This document shows, one piece after another, positions 29,549 through 39,024 of a stretch of DNA of 64,000 nt. The stretch comes from Mycobacterium sp. ACS4331 (GTDB lineage: Bacteria > Actinomycetota > Actinomycetes > Mycobacteriales > Mycobacteriaceae). The stretch is from assembly GCF_001667265.1 (NCBI RefSeq), contig NZ_LZHW01000039.1, forward strand, positions 1-64,000, written 5' to 3'. How positions within the stretch are numbered: position 1 is the stretch's first letter; each line of letters begins with the position of its first letter. The notes under the pieces were generated by a model, which worked only from the letters and a program-made list of their open reading frames with translations, was not told the DNA's origin and ran no database searches. Position numbers and translations under genes: made by a program.

Positions 29549-31150
29549 GTGACCACCGGGGAGGCGCCACGCGGACGGATCAGCGCATTCGTCCGCTGGG
29601 TGGTGCGTACCCCGTGGCCGGTCTTCACCCTCGGCATGGTGCAGGCCGACATCATCGGCGCGCTGTTCGTCCTCGGCTTCCTGCGGTTCGGCCTGCCGCC
29701 GCAGGATCGCATCCAACTCCAGGATCTGCCGCGGCTCAACCTCGCGATCTTCCTGGCCTACCTGCTGGTGTCGTTCGCGATCGGTGCGTACGTCAGCCTG
29801 CGCCTGCTGGTGCCGGTGTTCCGGTGGCAGCGCCGCGACGGCCTGCTCACCGACTCCGACCCGCAGGCCACCGAGTTGGCCCGCACCCGCGCCCTGCGGA
29901 TGCCCATCTACCGCACCGCCATCAGCCTGACCAACTGGTGCCTCGGCGCGGTCGTGTTCATCGCGGCCAGCTGGCCCGTGGCCGGCCATTCCGCGCCGGT
30001 CCTGGCGGTGGCCACGGGGCTGGGCGCCACGGCCACCGCGATCATCGGCTACCTGCAGTCCGAGCGCGTGCTGCGCCCGGTGGCGGTCGCGGCCCTGCGC
30101 GGCGGTGTGCCGGAGAACTTCAGAGCGCCCGGCGTGATCCTGCGTCAGGTCCTGACCTGGGTGCTGAGCACCGGTGTCCCGCTGCTGGCGATCGTGCTCG
30201 CGGTGGTGGCCAGCAGATACTCCTTCCTGCGGGCCTCGGCCGATCAGCTGGTCACCCCGATCCTGCTGATGGCGCTGGCCGCCCTCGGGATCGGCTTCGC
30301 GGGCACGGTACTGGTGGCGATGTCGATCGCAGACCCCCTGCGCCAACTGCGGTGGGCGCTCGGCGAGGTGCAGCGCGGCAACTACAACGCCCACATGCAG
30401 ATCTACGACGCCAGTGAACTGGGCCTGCTGCAGGCCGGCTTCAACGACATGGTGCGCGATCTCTCGGAGCGGCAACGCCTGCGCGACCTGTTCGGCCGCT
30501 ACGTCGGCGAGGACGTCGCCCGCCGCGCACTGGAGCGCGGCACCGAGCTGGGCGGGCAGGAGCGCGACGTCGCGGTGCTGTTCGTCGACCTCGTCGGCTC
30601 GACACACCTGGCCGCGACGCGTCCGCCCGGCGAGGTGGTCAGCCTGCTCAACGAGTTCTTCCGGGTGGTCGTCGAGGTCGTCGCGCGCCACGGCGGATTC
30701 GTGAACAAGTTCCAGGGTGACGCGGCGCTGTGCATCTTCGGCGCCCCGATCGAGCATCCCGACGCCTCCGCGGCCGCCCTGGCCGCCGCCCGCGAGCTGC
30801 ACGACAACCTGCTGCCGGTCCTCGGTGACTCCGAGTTCGGGATCGGCGTCTCCGCCGGACGCGCGATCGCCGGACACATCGGCGCGCAGGCCCGCTTCGA
30901 GTACACCGTGATCGGCGACCCGGTCAACGAGGCCGCCCGCCTGACGGAGCTCGCCAAGCTCGAACCCGGCCATGTGCTGGCCTCGGCGAGGGCCGTCAGC
31001 GATGCCGTCGACGCCGAGGCGCTGTGCTGGGATGTCGGCGAGATCGTCGAACTTCGCGGCCGCATCGCGCCGACGCAGCTCGCCCGGCCGGTGAATCTGG
31101 CGGTGCCGGAGGCGATGGCGAAGACCGAGGTTCCCTCGGTCGAGGCCTGA
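29549..31150 (+). CDS. Membrane class III adenylate cyclase with HAMP domain (Rv3645-like)
   Basis: The 533-residue protein makes cAMP from ATP. The N-terminal half has six membrane helices, starting at MTTGEAPRGRISAFVRWVVRTPWPVF, then a HAMP domain (MSIADPLRQLRWALGEVQRGNYNAHMQIYDASELGLLQAGFNDMV). The cyclase domain starts near residue 320. VLFVDLVGST (metal-binding Asp347) and FVNKFQGDAALCIFGAP (second metal Asp and Lys for adenine) are intact. The RNA signal TACGGT upstream suggests a leaderless start. In M. tuberculosis, Rv3645 is one of the membrane cyclases between the polymerase and topA. Its product can act through CRP, which is encoded in this window. Confidence 0.93.
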   Translation: MTTGEAPRGRISAFVRWVVRTPWPVFTLGMVQADIIGALFVLGFLRFGLPPQDRIQLQDLPRLNLAIFLAYLLVSFAIGAYVSLRLLVPVFRWQRRDGLLTDSDPQATELARTRALRMPIYRTAISLTNWCLGAVVFIAASWPVAGHSAPVLAVATGLGATATAIIGYLQSERVLRPVAVAALRGGVPENFRAPGVILRQVLTWVLSTGVPLLAIVLAVVASRYSFLRASADQLVTPILLMALAALGIGFAGTVLVAMSIADPLRQLRWALGEVQRGNYNAHMQIYDASELGLLQAGFNDMVRDLSERQRLRDLFGRYVGEDVARRALERGTELGGQERDVAVLFVDLVGSTHLAATRPPGEVVSLLNEFFRVVVEVVARHGGFVNKFQGDAALCIFGAPIEHPDASAAALAAARELHDNLLPVLGDSEFGIGVSAGRAIAGHIGAQARFEYTVIGDPVNEAARLTELAKLEPGHVLASARAVSDAVDAEALCWDVGEIVELRGRIAPTQLARPVNLAVPEAMAKTEVPSVEA

Positions 31151-31167
31151 TCCGGTTCAGATCCGGA

Positions 31168-33966
31168 TCAGGCCTTCTTGGCGGGTGCCTTCTTGGCCGC
31201 CTTCTTCGCGGGCGCCTTCTTGGCCGCGGTCTTCTTGGCGGCGGCCTTCTTCTTCACCGGACCACGGGCACGCCGATCGGCCAGCAGTTCCGAGGCCCGC
31301 TCGTCGGTGATCGACAGCACGTCGTCACCCTTGCGCAGGCTCGCGTTGGTCTCACCGTCGGTCACGTACGGACCGAAGCGGCCGTCCTTGATGACCATCG
31401 GTTTACCCGACACCGAGTCCGTGCCGAGTTCGCGCAACGGCGGCGTTGCCGCACCCTGGCGGCCGCGACGCTTGGGCTCGGCGTAGATCCGCAGTGCCTC
31501 GTCGAGGTCGATCGTGAAGATCTGATCCTCGGTGGCCAGCGAGCGGGAATCCGTGCCGCGCTTGAGGTATGGGCCATACCGCCCGTTCTGCGCGGTGATC
31601 TCCTCGCCCGTCGCCGGGTCGACACCCACGACGCGGGGCAGCGACAGCAGCTTGAGCGCATCCTCGAGCGTCACGGTCTCGAGGTCCATCGAGCGCAGCA
31701 GCGAACCGGTGCGCGGCTTCGGACCCGTCGGCTTCTTGCCCTTCTTGGCCGGGCTGCCCGCTTCACCGTCATCGGGCGGTTCGGGCAGCACCTCGGTGAC
31801 GAACGGGCCGAATCTTCCGTCCTTGGCGACGATTTCGTGACCGGTCTCCGGATCGATGCCCAGGCTGCGTCCACCCTGCGGGGTGGCGAACAGCTTCTCG
31901 GCCAACTCGAGCGTCAGTTCGTCGGGCGTCAGGTCGTCGTTGAGGTTGGCCCGCTGCGGGGTGAGCTCGCCGTCCTCACCGATGACCATGCGCTCCAGAT
32001 ACGGACCGTTGCGGCCGACCCGGACGTTGATCGCGCGGCCCTCGTGATCATCGAAGAGCTTGATGGAGTTGACTTCTCGCGCATCGATGCCTTCGAGGTT
32101 GCCACCCACCAGCTGTTTGAGACCACCGGAGCGCGCGATCGAACCCTCGACACCGTGCTCGCCGCCGAAGTAGAAGTTGGACAGCCAGTTGGTGCGCCGC
32201 TCCGACCCGGACGCGATCTCGTCGAGTTCGTCCTCCATGGCCGCGGTGAAGTCGTAGTCCACCAGCCGCGCGAAATGCTGCTCCAGCAGGCCGATCACGG
32301 CGAAGGCCACCCAGGACGGCACCAGGGCACTGCCCTTCTTGTGCACGTAGCCGCGGTCCTGAATGGTCTTGATGATCGACGAGTACGTCGACGGCCGGCC
32401 GATGCCCAGCTCCTCGAGCGCCTTGATCAGCGAGGCCTCGGTGTAGCGGGCCGGGGGGTTGGTGGCGTGGCCGTCGGGGGTCAGGTTCTCGGCACGGACC
32501 TGCTGACCCTGCCGCAGGTTCGGGAGGCGCCGTTCGGCGTCGTCGGCCTCACCACCGGCGAGTTCGTCGACGGTCTCGACGTAGGCCTTCAGGAAACCCG
32601 GGAACGTGATGGTGCGACCGCTTGCGGCGAAGGTGACCTGCTGACCGGATTCGGCCTGCCCGCTGATCCGCAGGCTCAGGGTGGTGCCGCGCGCGTCGGC
32701 CATCTGGGATGCGACGGTGCGCTGCCAGATCAGCTCGTAGAGCCGGAACTCGTCGTTGTCCAACTCACGCCGCACCGCGTCGGGCGTCGCAAAGGTGTCA
32801 CCCGCGGGACGGATGGCCTCGTGGGCCTCCTGGGCGTTCTTGACCTTGCGGGTGTACTGGCGGGCCGTCGGATAGACGTAGTCCTCGCCGTAGAGCTGGC
32901 GGGCCTGGTTGCGCGCCGCGTTGATGGCCGACTCCGACAGCGTCGTCGAGTCGGTACGCATATAGGTGATGTAGCCGTTCTCGTACAGCCGCTGCGCGAT
33001 GCTCATCGTGCGCTCGGAGGAGAAGCGCAGCTTGCGGCCCGCCTCCTGCTGCAGCGTCGAGGTCATGAACGGCGGGTACGGCCGGCGGGTGTAGGGCTTC
33101 TCCTCGACCGAGGCCACCGACAGCGACGCGCCGCGCAGCCCCGCGACCAGCGCGCCGGCGCTGGACTCGTTGAGCACCACGACCTCGTCGGGCTTGCGGA
33201 CCGCACCGAGCGAGTCGAAGTCACGGCCCGTGGCCACCCGCTGCCCGTCGACGTTGACCAGGCGCGCGGTGAACACCGGCGGCGCAGCGGTCGGGTCGGA
33301 GACACTGGCGTCGAGTTCGGCGACGATGTCCCAGTAGGCCGCGCTGCGGAACGCCATGCGCTCGCGTTCGCGCTGCACGATGATGCGGGTCGCGACCGAC
33401 TGCACTCGGCCCGCGCTCAGCTTCGGGGCGACCTTCTTCCACAGCACGGGCGAGACCTCGTAGCCGTAGAGCCGGTCCAGGATGCGGCGGGTCTCCTGCG
33501 CGTCGACGAGGTCGATGTCCAGTTCGCGCGGGTTCTCGGCGGCCGCGCGGATCGCGGGCTCGGTGATCTCGTGGAACACCATGCGCTTGACCGGGACGCG
33601 GGGCTTCAGCGTCTCCAGCAGGTGCCAGGCGATGGCCTCACCCTCGCGGTCACCGTCCGTCGCCAGATAGAGCTCGTCGACGTCCTTGAGCAGGCCCTTG
33701 AGCTCGGTGACGGTGCCCTTCTTGTCCGGGCTGACGATGTAGAGGGGTTCGAAGTCCGCGTCGACGTTGACCCCGAGGCGGGCCCACGGCTCGGATTTGT
33801 ACTTGGCGGGCACGTCGGCCGCGGCCCGCGGCAGGTCACGGATGTGCCCTCGTGACGACTCCACGATGTAGTTCGAACCCAGGTAACCGGCGATTTTGCG
33901 CGCCTTGGTGGGCGACTCGACAATCACGAGCCGTCGGACGCTGCCATTGCCGTCATCGCCAGCCAA
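31168..33966 (-). CDS. topA: DNA topoisomerase I
   Basis: TopA relaxes negative supercoils by single-strand cleavage. The 932-residue protein has an N-terminal Toprim domain (LVIVESPTKARKIAGYLG and TDGDREGEAIAWH), then the active-site region NGYITYMRTDSTTLSESAI with catalytic Tyr near residue 335. HEAIRPAG and NPPARYTEASLIKALEELGIGRPSTYSSII follow. The C-terminal region lacks zinc fingers and instead carries repeats of the form DGRFGPYV and a Lys/Ala-rich tail (about 30 residues of KKAAAKK). This is typical for mycobacteria. Confidence 0.98.
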   Translation of the reverse strand: MAGDDGNGSVRRLVIVESPTKARKIAGYLGSNYIVESSRGHIRDLPRAAADVPAKYKSEPWARLGVNVDADFEPLYIVSPDKKGTVTELKGLLKDVDELYLATDGDREGEAIAWHLLETLKPRVPVKRMVFHEITEPAIRAAAENPRELDIDLVDAQETRRILDRLYGYEVSPVLWKKVAPKLSAGRVQSVATRIIVQRERERMAFRSAAYWDIVAELDASVSDPTAAPPVFTARLVNVDGQRVATGRDFDSLGAVRKPDEVVVLNESSAGALVAGLRGASLSVASVEEKPYTRRPYPPFMTSTLQQEAGRKLRFSSERTMSIAQRLYENGYITYMRTDSTTLSESAINAARNQARQLYGEDYVYPTARQYTRKVKNAQEAHEAIRPAGDTFATPDAVRRELDNDEFRLYELIWQRTVASQMADARGTTLSLRISGQAESGQQVTFAASGRTITFPGFLKAYVETVDELAGGEADDAERRLPNLRQGQQVRAENLTPDGHATNPPARYTEASLIKALEELGIGRPSTYSSIIKTIQDRGYVHKKGSALVPSWVAFAVIGLLEQHFARLVDYDFTAAMEDELDEIASGSERRTNWLSNFYFGGEHGVEGSIARSGGLKQLVGGNLEGIDAREVNSIKLFDDHEGRAINVRVGRNGPYLERMVIGEDGELTPQRANLNDDLTPDELTLELAEKLFATPQGGRSLGIDPETGHEIVAKDGRFGPFVTEVLPEPPDDGEAGSPAKKGKKPTGPKPRTGSLLRSMDLETVTLEDALKLLSLPRVVGVDPATGEEITAQNGRYGPYLKRGTDSRSLATEDQIFTIDLDEALRIYAEPKRRGRQGAATPPLRELGTDSVSGKPMVIKDGRFGPYVTDGETNASLRKGDDVLSITDERASELLADRRARGPVKKKAAAKKTAAKKAPAKKAAKKAPAKKA

Positions 33967-34081
33967 CTGCGGTTACGCTCCTACTTCATTCATCGCCGTG
34001 CAGGGCCCCCATCCCTGCGGGCAACTGCCAATTTTGCATTGTGGGCCCTTGGACGCAAACTGACTTCCCCGTGAAGCATTG

Positions 34082-34681
34082 TCATACACGGGGCCACTGA
34101 GAAAACGCTTCGACATCACCGGGCGGTTCCCCCACGTTCTCTACCAGGCGTAACAGGCGTCGACGGCCGCTTATCCGCAACGCGGGCCGGGTGCCGCGGG
34201 TTCCAATGAGAGTGGGCGCGATTCCCACCCGCATCAGTGCCGAAGCAAGCGGTGAATGCGTGTCGGGCGCGTGCGGGTCCAGCCCCAGCAGATACCGGTC
34301 CCCGTCGGCGTACCCGGCCGCCAGCGTCCAGGCCCGCAGTTCCCGCGAGCCCGGCAGCCAGTCCTCCGGCACGGTCTTGACCGCGCCGCGGGTCCAGGCG
34401 CGCGCCATGGCGACCAGACGCGGTTCGACGCCGGTGCGCACCAGCGGGGTGTCCTCATCGGTGCGGGCGATCTCCGGCTGCAGCCCAGCGTCCTCGATCA
34501 TCTCGGCCAGACCCGTCGCCCGCCACGGCCGATCCACCACCACCGACAGGCGAGCACCGAAGCCCTGCGAGCCCTCGGGAGCGGCCACGAGCACGATCTG
34601 TCCCGACGCGGCCAGCAGCCCCGAGAGATCGGCGACCGCAGGCGGCACCGACTCCGCAGAGAAGAAGGACAACTGGCTCAC
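34082..34681 (-). CDS. Conserved hypothetical protein (Rv3647c-like)
   Basis: This 199-residue soluble protein starts MSQLSFFSAESVPPAVADLSGLLAASGQIVL. It has no membrane segment or cofactor motif, but the central WTRGAVKTVPEDWLPGSRELRAWTLAAGY and HAPDTHSPLASALMRVGIAPTLIG are well formed and look like conserved family blocks. It lies between topA and cspA on the same strand, as Rv3647c does in M. tuberculosis. Function unknown. Confidence 0.85.
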   Translation of the reverse strand: MSQLSFFSAESVPPAVADLSGLLAASGQIVLVAAPEGSQGFGARLSVVVDRPWRATGLAEMIEDAGLQPEIARTDEDTPLVRTGVEPRLVAMARAWTRGAVKTVPEDWLPGSRELRAWTLAAGYADGDRYLLGLDPHAPDTHSPLASALMRVGIAPTLIGTRGTRPALRISGRRRLLRLVENVGEPPGDVEAFSQWPRV

Positions 34682-34701
34682 GACACGACACTAAGGCAGA
34701 C

Positions 34702-34735
34702 AAAACGCCCCGGGCGGTAGGAACCGCCCGGGGCG
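34702..34735 (-). terminator. Intrinsic terminator of cspA
   Basis: CGCCCCGGGCGG and its perfect complement form a 12-bp stem with a 6-nt loop, followed on the minus strand by TTTTG. It lies 19 bp after the cspA stop and would separate cspA from the gene downstream. Confidence 0.85.
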
Positions 34736-34754
34736 CTTGTTGTCAGCTGAAAAC

Positions 34755-34958
34755 TCAGACGGCGCGCACGCCGGTGGCCTGCGGCCCCTTGGGGCTCTGG
34801 CCGACCTCGAACTCGACGCGCTGGTTCTCCTCGAGGGTGCGGAAGCCCGAACCCTGAATCTCCGTGTAGTGGACGAACACGTCAGCGGAGCCGTCCTCGG
34901 GAGCGATGAAACCGAAGCCCTTTTCCGCGTTGAACCACTTCACAGTTCCCTGTGGCAT
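34755..34958 (-). CDS. cspA: Cold shock protein CspA
   Basis: A 67-residue single-stranded nucleic-acid binding protein, an RNA chaperone that loosens structure in mRNA. The start [18 protein letters not shown] has RNP1 (KGFGFI), and VFVHY is RNP2; it ends [14 protein letters not shown]. Upstream frame extension is rejected because the family always begins at this point. About 200 bp separates it from the helicase gene, so a long 5' UTR is possible. A strong terminator follows. Confidence 0.97.
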   Translation of the reverse strand: MPQGTVKWFNAEKGFGFIAPEDGSADVFVHYTEIQGSGFRTLEENQRVEFEVGQSPKGPQATGVRAV

Positions 34959-35175
34959 CTTCCGATCTTTCCTTACTTTCCTACCGGGTGCGGTGCACCA
35001 CCGTTGCGGAACACCGGGCCCGTTGTGACCGCACATCCTTCGCAGGAACCGCGACCGCAACGTCGATCCTGCGAGAGCGTTGCACACCACACAGAAGCTG
35101 CGACCTCCCACATCAAATCATGATCAGAGCGTCCGCGACAGTCTCGTTGCAACGTTCTGGTGAACAATTACGGAT

Positions 35176-37506
35176 GTGACGGCGAATTTCGGCAGCGAAC
35201 TGCTCGCTGCGGCCCTTACGGGCAGCGGAAGCCCCGTCGGAGCCCCCGTCGGCTTGGTCGACGACCCCATCCGGCACATCGCCGAACTGCCTGCTCAGGA
35301 CGGTGTGACGGCACCCTGGCCGGACTGGGTCGACGCCGATGTCGTGGCCGCGTTCACCGAGCGCGGGGTGCGGGCGCTGTGGTCACACCAGGCCACGACG
35401 GCCCAGCACGCCCACGACGGCAGACACGTCGTGGTGGCCACCGGCACCGCGTCGGGAAAGTCGCTGGCCTATCAGGTGCCGATCCTGACCGCACTGGCAC
35501 AGGACCCGCGGGCCCGCGCGCTCTACCTGTCGCCGACGAAGGCCCTCGGACACGATCAGCTTCGCGCCGCGCACGCGCTGACCACCGCGGTCCCGCGCCT
35601 GGCCGACGTCGGCCCCAGCGCCTACGACGGGGACACCCCCAGCGAGATCCGCCGGTTCGCGCGGGAGCGGTCGCGCTGGCTGTTCTCCAACCCGGACATG
35701 ATCCACCTGTCGATGCTGCGCAATCATGCGCGGTGGGCGGTGTTCCTGCGGGGGCTGCGCTACATCGTGGTCGACGAGTGCCACTACTACCGCGGCGTGT
35801 TCGGGTCGAACGTGGCGATGGTGCTGCGGCGCCTGTTGCGGTTGTGCGCGCGGTATTCGGGCTCCCCGACCGTCATCTTCGCCAGTGCCACCACCGCCTC
35901 TCCGGGTGAGACGGCGTCCGAGCTGATCGGGCAGGCCGTCATCGAGGTGACCGAGGACGGCTCGCCACGGGGCGCGCGGACCGTCGCGCTGTGGGAACCG
36001 CCGCTGCGGACCGATGTCACCGGGGAGCACGGCGCCCCCGTGCGCCGGACCGCGGGTTCGGAGGCCGCCCGCGTGATGGCCGATCTGGTCGCCGAGGGCG
36101 CGCGAACCCTGACCTTCGTGCGGTCGCGCCGCGGCGCCGAGCTGACCGCCCTGGGTGCCCGGTCCCGCCTCGAGGAACGCGCGCCGCACCTGGTCGAACG
36201 CGTCGCGTCCTACCGCGCGGGATATCTGGCCGAGGACCGACGCGTGCTCGAACGGGCGCTGGCCGAGGGTCAGCTGCTGGGCGTGGCCACCACCAACGCG
36301 CTCGAACTCGGCGTCGACATCGCGGGGTTGGACGCGGTGGTGCTGGCGGGTTTCCCGGGCACCGTGGCGTCGTTCTGGCAGCAGGGCGGGCGGTCCGGGC
36401 GACGCGGTCAGGGCGCTCTGATCGTGCTCATCGCGCGGGACGACCCGCTGGACACCTATCTGGTGCACCATCCGGCCGCGCTTTTGGACCGGCCCATCGA
36501 GCGCGTGGTGATCGACCCGACCAACCCCTACGTGCTGGGCCCCCAGCTTCTGTGCGCGGCCACCGAGCTGCCCCTCGAGGACACCGAGGTGCGGACCTGG
36601 AACGCCGAGATGGTCGCCGAATCGCTGGTGGACGACGGTCTGCTGCGGCACCGGTCGGGGCGGTACTTCCCCGCACCGGATGTGGATCCGCATCCCGTCG
36701 TCGACATCCGCGGCGCCGGGGGGCAGGTCGCGATCGTCGAGTCCGAGACCGGGCGCCTGCTCGGCGGGGTCGGTGCGGGGCAGGCGCCGGCGACCGTGCA
36801 TCCGGGCGCGGTGTACCTGCATCAGGGGGAGACCTACGTCGTCGACGCCCTGCAACTCGAGGACGCGGTGGCGTTCGTGCACGCCGAGGATCCCGGCTAC
36901 ACCACCTACGCCCGGGAACGCACCGACATCGCGGTGACCGGTGAGGGTGACCGCATCGACCTGGGCGAGGTGACCCTCGGCCTGGTGCCCGTCGACGTCT
37001 CGCACACCGTGATCGGTTATCTGCGCCGGACCCTGGCCGGCGAGGTGATCGACTTCGTCGAGTTGACGATGCCCACCCAGACGTTGTCGACCGTGGCGGT
37101 GATGTACTCCATCACTCCGGAATTGTTGGCGGAGAACGGAATCGAACCCTTGGCGACACCGGGGGCGCTGCACGCCGCCGAGCATGCGGCGATCGGTCTG
37201 CTGCCACTGGTGGCCAGTTGTGACCGCGGGGACATCGGCGGGCTGTCCACCCCGATCGGACCCGAGGACGGGCTGCCCACGGTCTTCGTCTACGACGGCC
37301 ATCCCGGAGGTGCGGGGTTCGCCGAGCGTGGATATCGGCAGGCCGCGACCTGGCTGGGGGCGACCGCCGACGCGATCGAGGCCTGCGAATGCCCGCAGGG
37401 CTGCCCGTCGTGCGTGCAGTCACCCAAATGCGGCAACGGAAACGACCCGTTGGACAAGACCGGCGCGGTCAGGGTGCTGCGCACCGTGCTCGCCCAACTG
37501 GGGTGA
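35176..37506 (+). CDS. sftH: Superfamily II DNA helicase with DUF1998 domain (SftH / MrfA type)
   Basis: The 776-residue protein has helicase motif I VATGTASGKSLAYQVP, motif II DECH in VVDECHYYRGVFG, motif III ASATT, motif IV-V in TLTFVRSRRGAELTAL and ATTNALELGVDIAGLDAVVLAGFPG, and motif VI QQGGRSGRRGQ. The C-terminal DUF1998 part has YDGHPGGAGF and four cysteines in ECPQGCPSCVQSPKCG, the metal site. The family includes M. smegmatis SftH, a 3'-to-5' DNA translocase and helicase, and Bacillus MrfA in mitomycin repair. GTG at 35176 is the chosen start. It is divergent from cspA. Confidence 0.93.
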   Translation: MTANFGSELLAAALTGSGSPVGAPVGLVDDPIRHIAELPAQDGVTAPWPDWVDADVVAAFTERGVRALWSHQATTAQHAHDGRHVVVATGTASGKSLAYQVPILTALAQDPRARALYLSPTKALGHDQLRAAHALTTAVPRLADVGPSAYDGDTPSEIRRFARERSRWLFSNPDMIHLSMLRNHARWAVFLRGLRYIVVDECHYYRGVFGSNVAMVLRRLLRLCARYSGSPTVIFASATTASPGETASELIGQAVIEVTEDGSPRGARTVALWEPPLRTDVTGEHGAPVRRTAGSEAARVMADLVAEGARTLTFVRSRRGAELTALGARSRLEERAPHLVERVASYRAGYLAEDRRVLERALAEGQLLGVATTNALELGVDIAGLDAVVLAGFPGTVASFWQQGGRSGRRGQGALIVLIARDDPLDTYLVHHPAALLDRPIERVVIDPTNPYVLGPQLLCAATELPLEDTEVRTWNAEMVAESLVDDGLLRHRSGRYFPAPDVDPHPVVDIRGAGGQVAIVESETGRLLGGVGAGQAPATVHPGAVYLHQGETYVVDALQLEDAVAFVHAEDPGYTTYARERTDIAVTGEGDRIDLGEVTLGLVPVDVSHTVIGYLRRTLAGEVIDFVELTMPTQTLSTVAVMYSITPELLAENGIEPLATPGALHAAEHAAIGLLPLVASCDRGDIGGLSTPIGPEDGLPTVFVYDGHPGGAGFAERGYRQAATWLGATADAIEACECPQGCPSCVQSPKCGNGNDPLDKTGAVRVLRTVLAQLG

Positions 37507-37745
37507 CGACCGACCCCTCGAACGGTCGACCTCCCAGGGGGCGGTCAACAGCGGACGCTTGGACCGCCGCGCGTGAACCGAGGCGACCGAGCGTCCTCCG
37601 AACGTACCGCGACAATCGATGCTGTGCAACCGCTCAACATTGCTGGCTTGAGATCACTGGCCCCTGACGGTGGCCGACGCGGTGCGCGCCCGTTGCTGCG
37701 CGCTGCTTCGCGGGCTGTTGTCCCCGCTCAGTAAGATCAGCCGAC
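37507..37745. other. Intergenic region, no gene seen
   Basis: This 239-bp gap holds no convincing ORF. It has only a TAAGAT box (37732-37737) near its 3' end, 8 nt before the next ATG. I saw no repeat or RNA fold that stands out. Confidence 0.6.
37732..37737 (+). promoter_or_regulatory. Candidate -10 box before the Rv3651-like gene
   Basis: TAAGAT fits TANNNT and lies 8 nt before the ATG at 37746; the gene has no ribosome-binding site, so a leaderless or near-leaderless transcript is plausible. Confidence 0.4.
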
Positions 37746-38381
37746 ATGGGCCATGAGTGGCTGCTGGTGGAGACGCTGGGCAGTGAACCCGCCGTCGTCG
37801 CGCGGGGACGTGAGTTGGCCGACCTCGTCCCGGTCCGGTCCATGCTGCGCCGCAGTCCTGATCTCGCGGCGGTTCAGACGGCCATCAGCGAGACCGTCAC
37901 GTCGGGGACCAGCCTGGCCAGCATCAACCCCAAGGGCAGTCGGGTGATCTGCACCGAACCGGTCCGGATGACCGACGGCACGGTGCACGGCGTCCACGTC
38001 TGGGTGGGCCCCAAGGACACCGAACCGCCCGAACGCGCCATGCCGGGCCCGCTGATCTGGAACCTGACCACCGGACTGGCCACCGACACCGTGCAGTCGC
38101 TGCTCAACAGCGGCCTGGACCCCGACACCGACGTCAGCCGAAGCCGCGCGTTCGCCGACGATCTGCCCGACCGCAACCTCAGCCCCATGGAGGCGCGGGC
38201 ACTCGCCAGAGCCGGCGAGGCCACACCGGGCACCACCTACTGCAACGTCTGGAACGTCACCGACGAGGACGGCCAGCCCATCTCGGTCGGGTTCGTGGTT
38301 CGGGTCAACCTCGAACGCGTCGAGGGTGGGTCGCAGCACCGCATCGCCCGGGCGATGAACTGGCGCGCCTCTACCCCGTGA
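37746..38381 (+). CDS. Rv3651-like protein, C-terminally truncated
   Basis: A 211-residue protein beginning MGHEWLLVETLGSEPAVVARGRELADLVPVRSMLRRSP. It matches the N-terminal 60 percent of M. tuberculosis Rv3651 (about 345 residues, PAS-GAF-PAS architecture) up to HRIARAMNWR, then ends after STP. The final PAS-like domain is therefore missing. The stop lies 10 bp inside the end of the convergent tad gene, so the lost part is not downstream. Either a deletion shortened the gene or this lineage has a short form. Function unknown; in other species the family is suspected to sense small molecules. Confidence 0.85.
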   Translation: MGHEWLLVETLGSEPAVVARGRELADLVPVRSMLRRSPDLAAVQTAISETVTSGTSLASINPKGSRVICTEPVRMTDGTVHGVHVWVGPKDTEPPERAMPGPLIWNLTTGLATDTVQSLLNSGLDPDTDVSRSRAFADDLPDRNLSPMEARALARAGEATPGTTYCNVWNVTDEDGQPISVGFVVRVNLERVEGGSQHRIARAMNWRASTP

Positions 38382-38676
38382 CCGGCCCCGCCCTGGCGGC
38401 CGCGCGGGCGACACCGAGCATCGCCGGCGCCTCGACCCGCACGATGACGTCCAGGCCGTCGGCCTGACAGTCGACGACGGCGGTCGCCATCGCCGTCGCG
38501 AGGTTGCGGCCCCGCGCGCAGGCGAATTCCGGCCCCGACGGCAGCGCACCGGCGGCGGCCAGCGCCGCCAGGTCCGCGGCGGCCTGCGCCCGATGCCGGG
38601 CCAGCACGGCCGAACCGAGTTGGGCACCGCCCACCGTCGCCACCATGAACGCCAGCATCACCAGCGCTGCGGCCAC
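38371..38676 (-). CDS. TadE/TadG-like membrane protein (Rv3654c-like)
   Basis: A short pilus-assembly protein of about 101 residues from GTG at 38676. Open frame continues upstream as DDAGAASVAAALVMLAFMVATVGGAQLGSAVLARHRAQAAADLAALAAAGAL, where the DDAGAASV start is characteristic of the family but has no in-frame ATG/GTG/TTG. One hydrophobic helix, then a loop with two Cys (ACARGR and DCQADG). It is the last gene of the tad/flp cluster. Confidence 0.75.
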   Translation of the reverse strand: MAAALVMLAFMVATVGGAQLGSAVLARHRAQAAADLAALAAAGALPSGPEFACARGRNLATAMATAVVDCQADGLDVIVRVEAPAMLGVARAAARAGPVTG

Positions 38677-38692
38677 GCTCGCGGCCCCGGCA

Positions 38693-39010
38693 TCATCGCG
38701 ACATCGACGGCTCCACGGCCGAGACGGCGTGCGCCCGGATCGGGATGCCCGGCAGCAGTGCGTGCCGCGCCGTGACTGTGGCGATGACGAACCCGCCGTC
38801 GCGGCGCAGGTGCACCTCGGCCCCCGACGGCGCCACCGACAGCGCCGTCGCGGTGGCCGCGGCCCCGTCGCCGAGGGCCGCCAACCGGGCGGCCTCCCGC
38901 GCGGCGTCGGTGCACCGCGCAGCGGAGATGATCGCGGTGACACCGCTGAGGCACAACACCGCGACGACCACCAGCGCCGCCAGCGCCAGCGCGGCCTCGA
39001 CCGTGCCCAT
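38693..39010 (-). CDS. TadE-like minor pseudopilin
   Basis: A 105-residue protein starting MGTVEAALALAALVVVAVLCLSGVTAIISAARCTDAAREAARLAALGD, with GMGTVEAALAL at the N-terminus resembling the pseudopilin helix (Glu at +5 of the hydrophobic part). The rest is a small beta-rich domain (RRDGGFVIATVTARHALLPGIPIRAHAVSAVEPSMSR). It corresponds to Rv3655c. It overlaps none of its neighbours but is 14 bp from the Flp gene. Confidence 0.8.
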   Translation of the reverse strand: MGTVEAALALAALVVVAVLCLSGVTAIISAARCTDAAREAARLAALGDGAAATATALSVAPSGAEVHLRRDGGFVIATVTARHALLPGIPIRAHAVSAVEPSMSR

Positions 39011-39024
39011 ACCGGCATCGCCGC

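Noticed and set aside
35383..37302. 639-codon minus-strand frame opposite the helicase
   Set aside because: It overlaps a complete SF2 helicase with all its motifs and has shadow-type composition.
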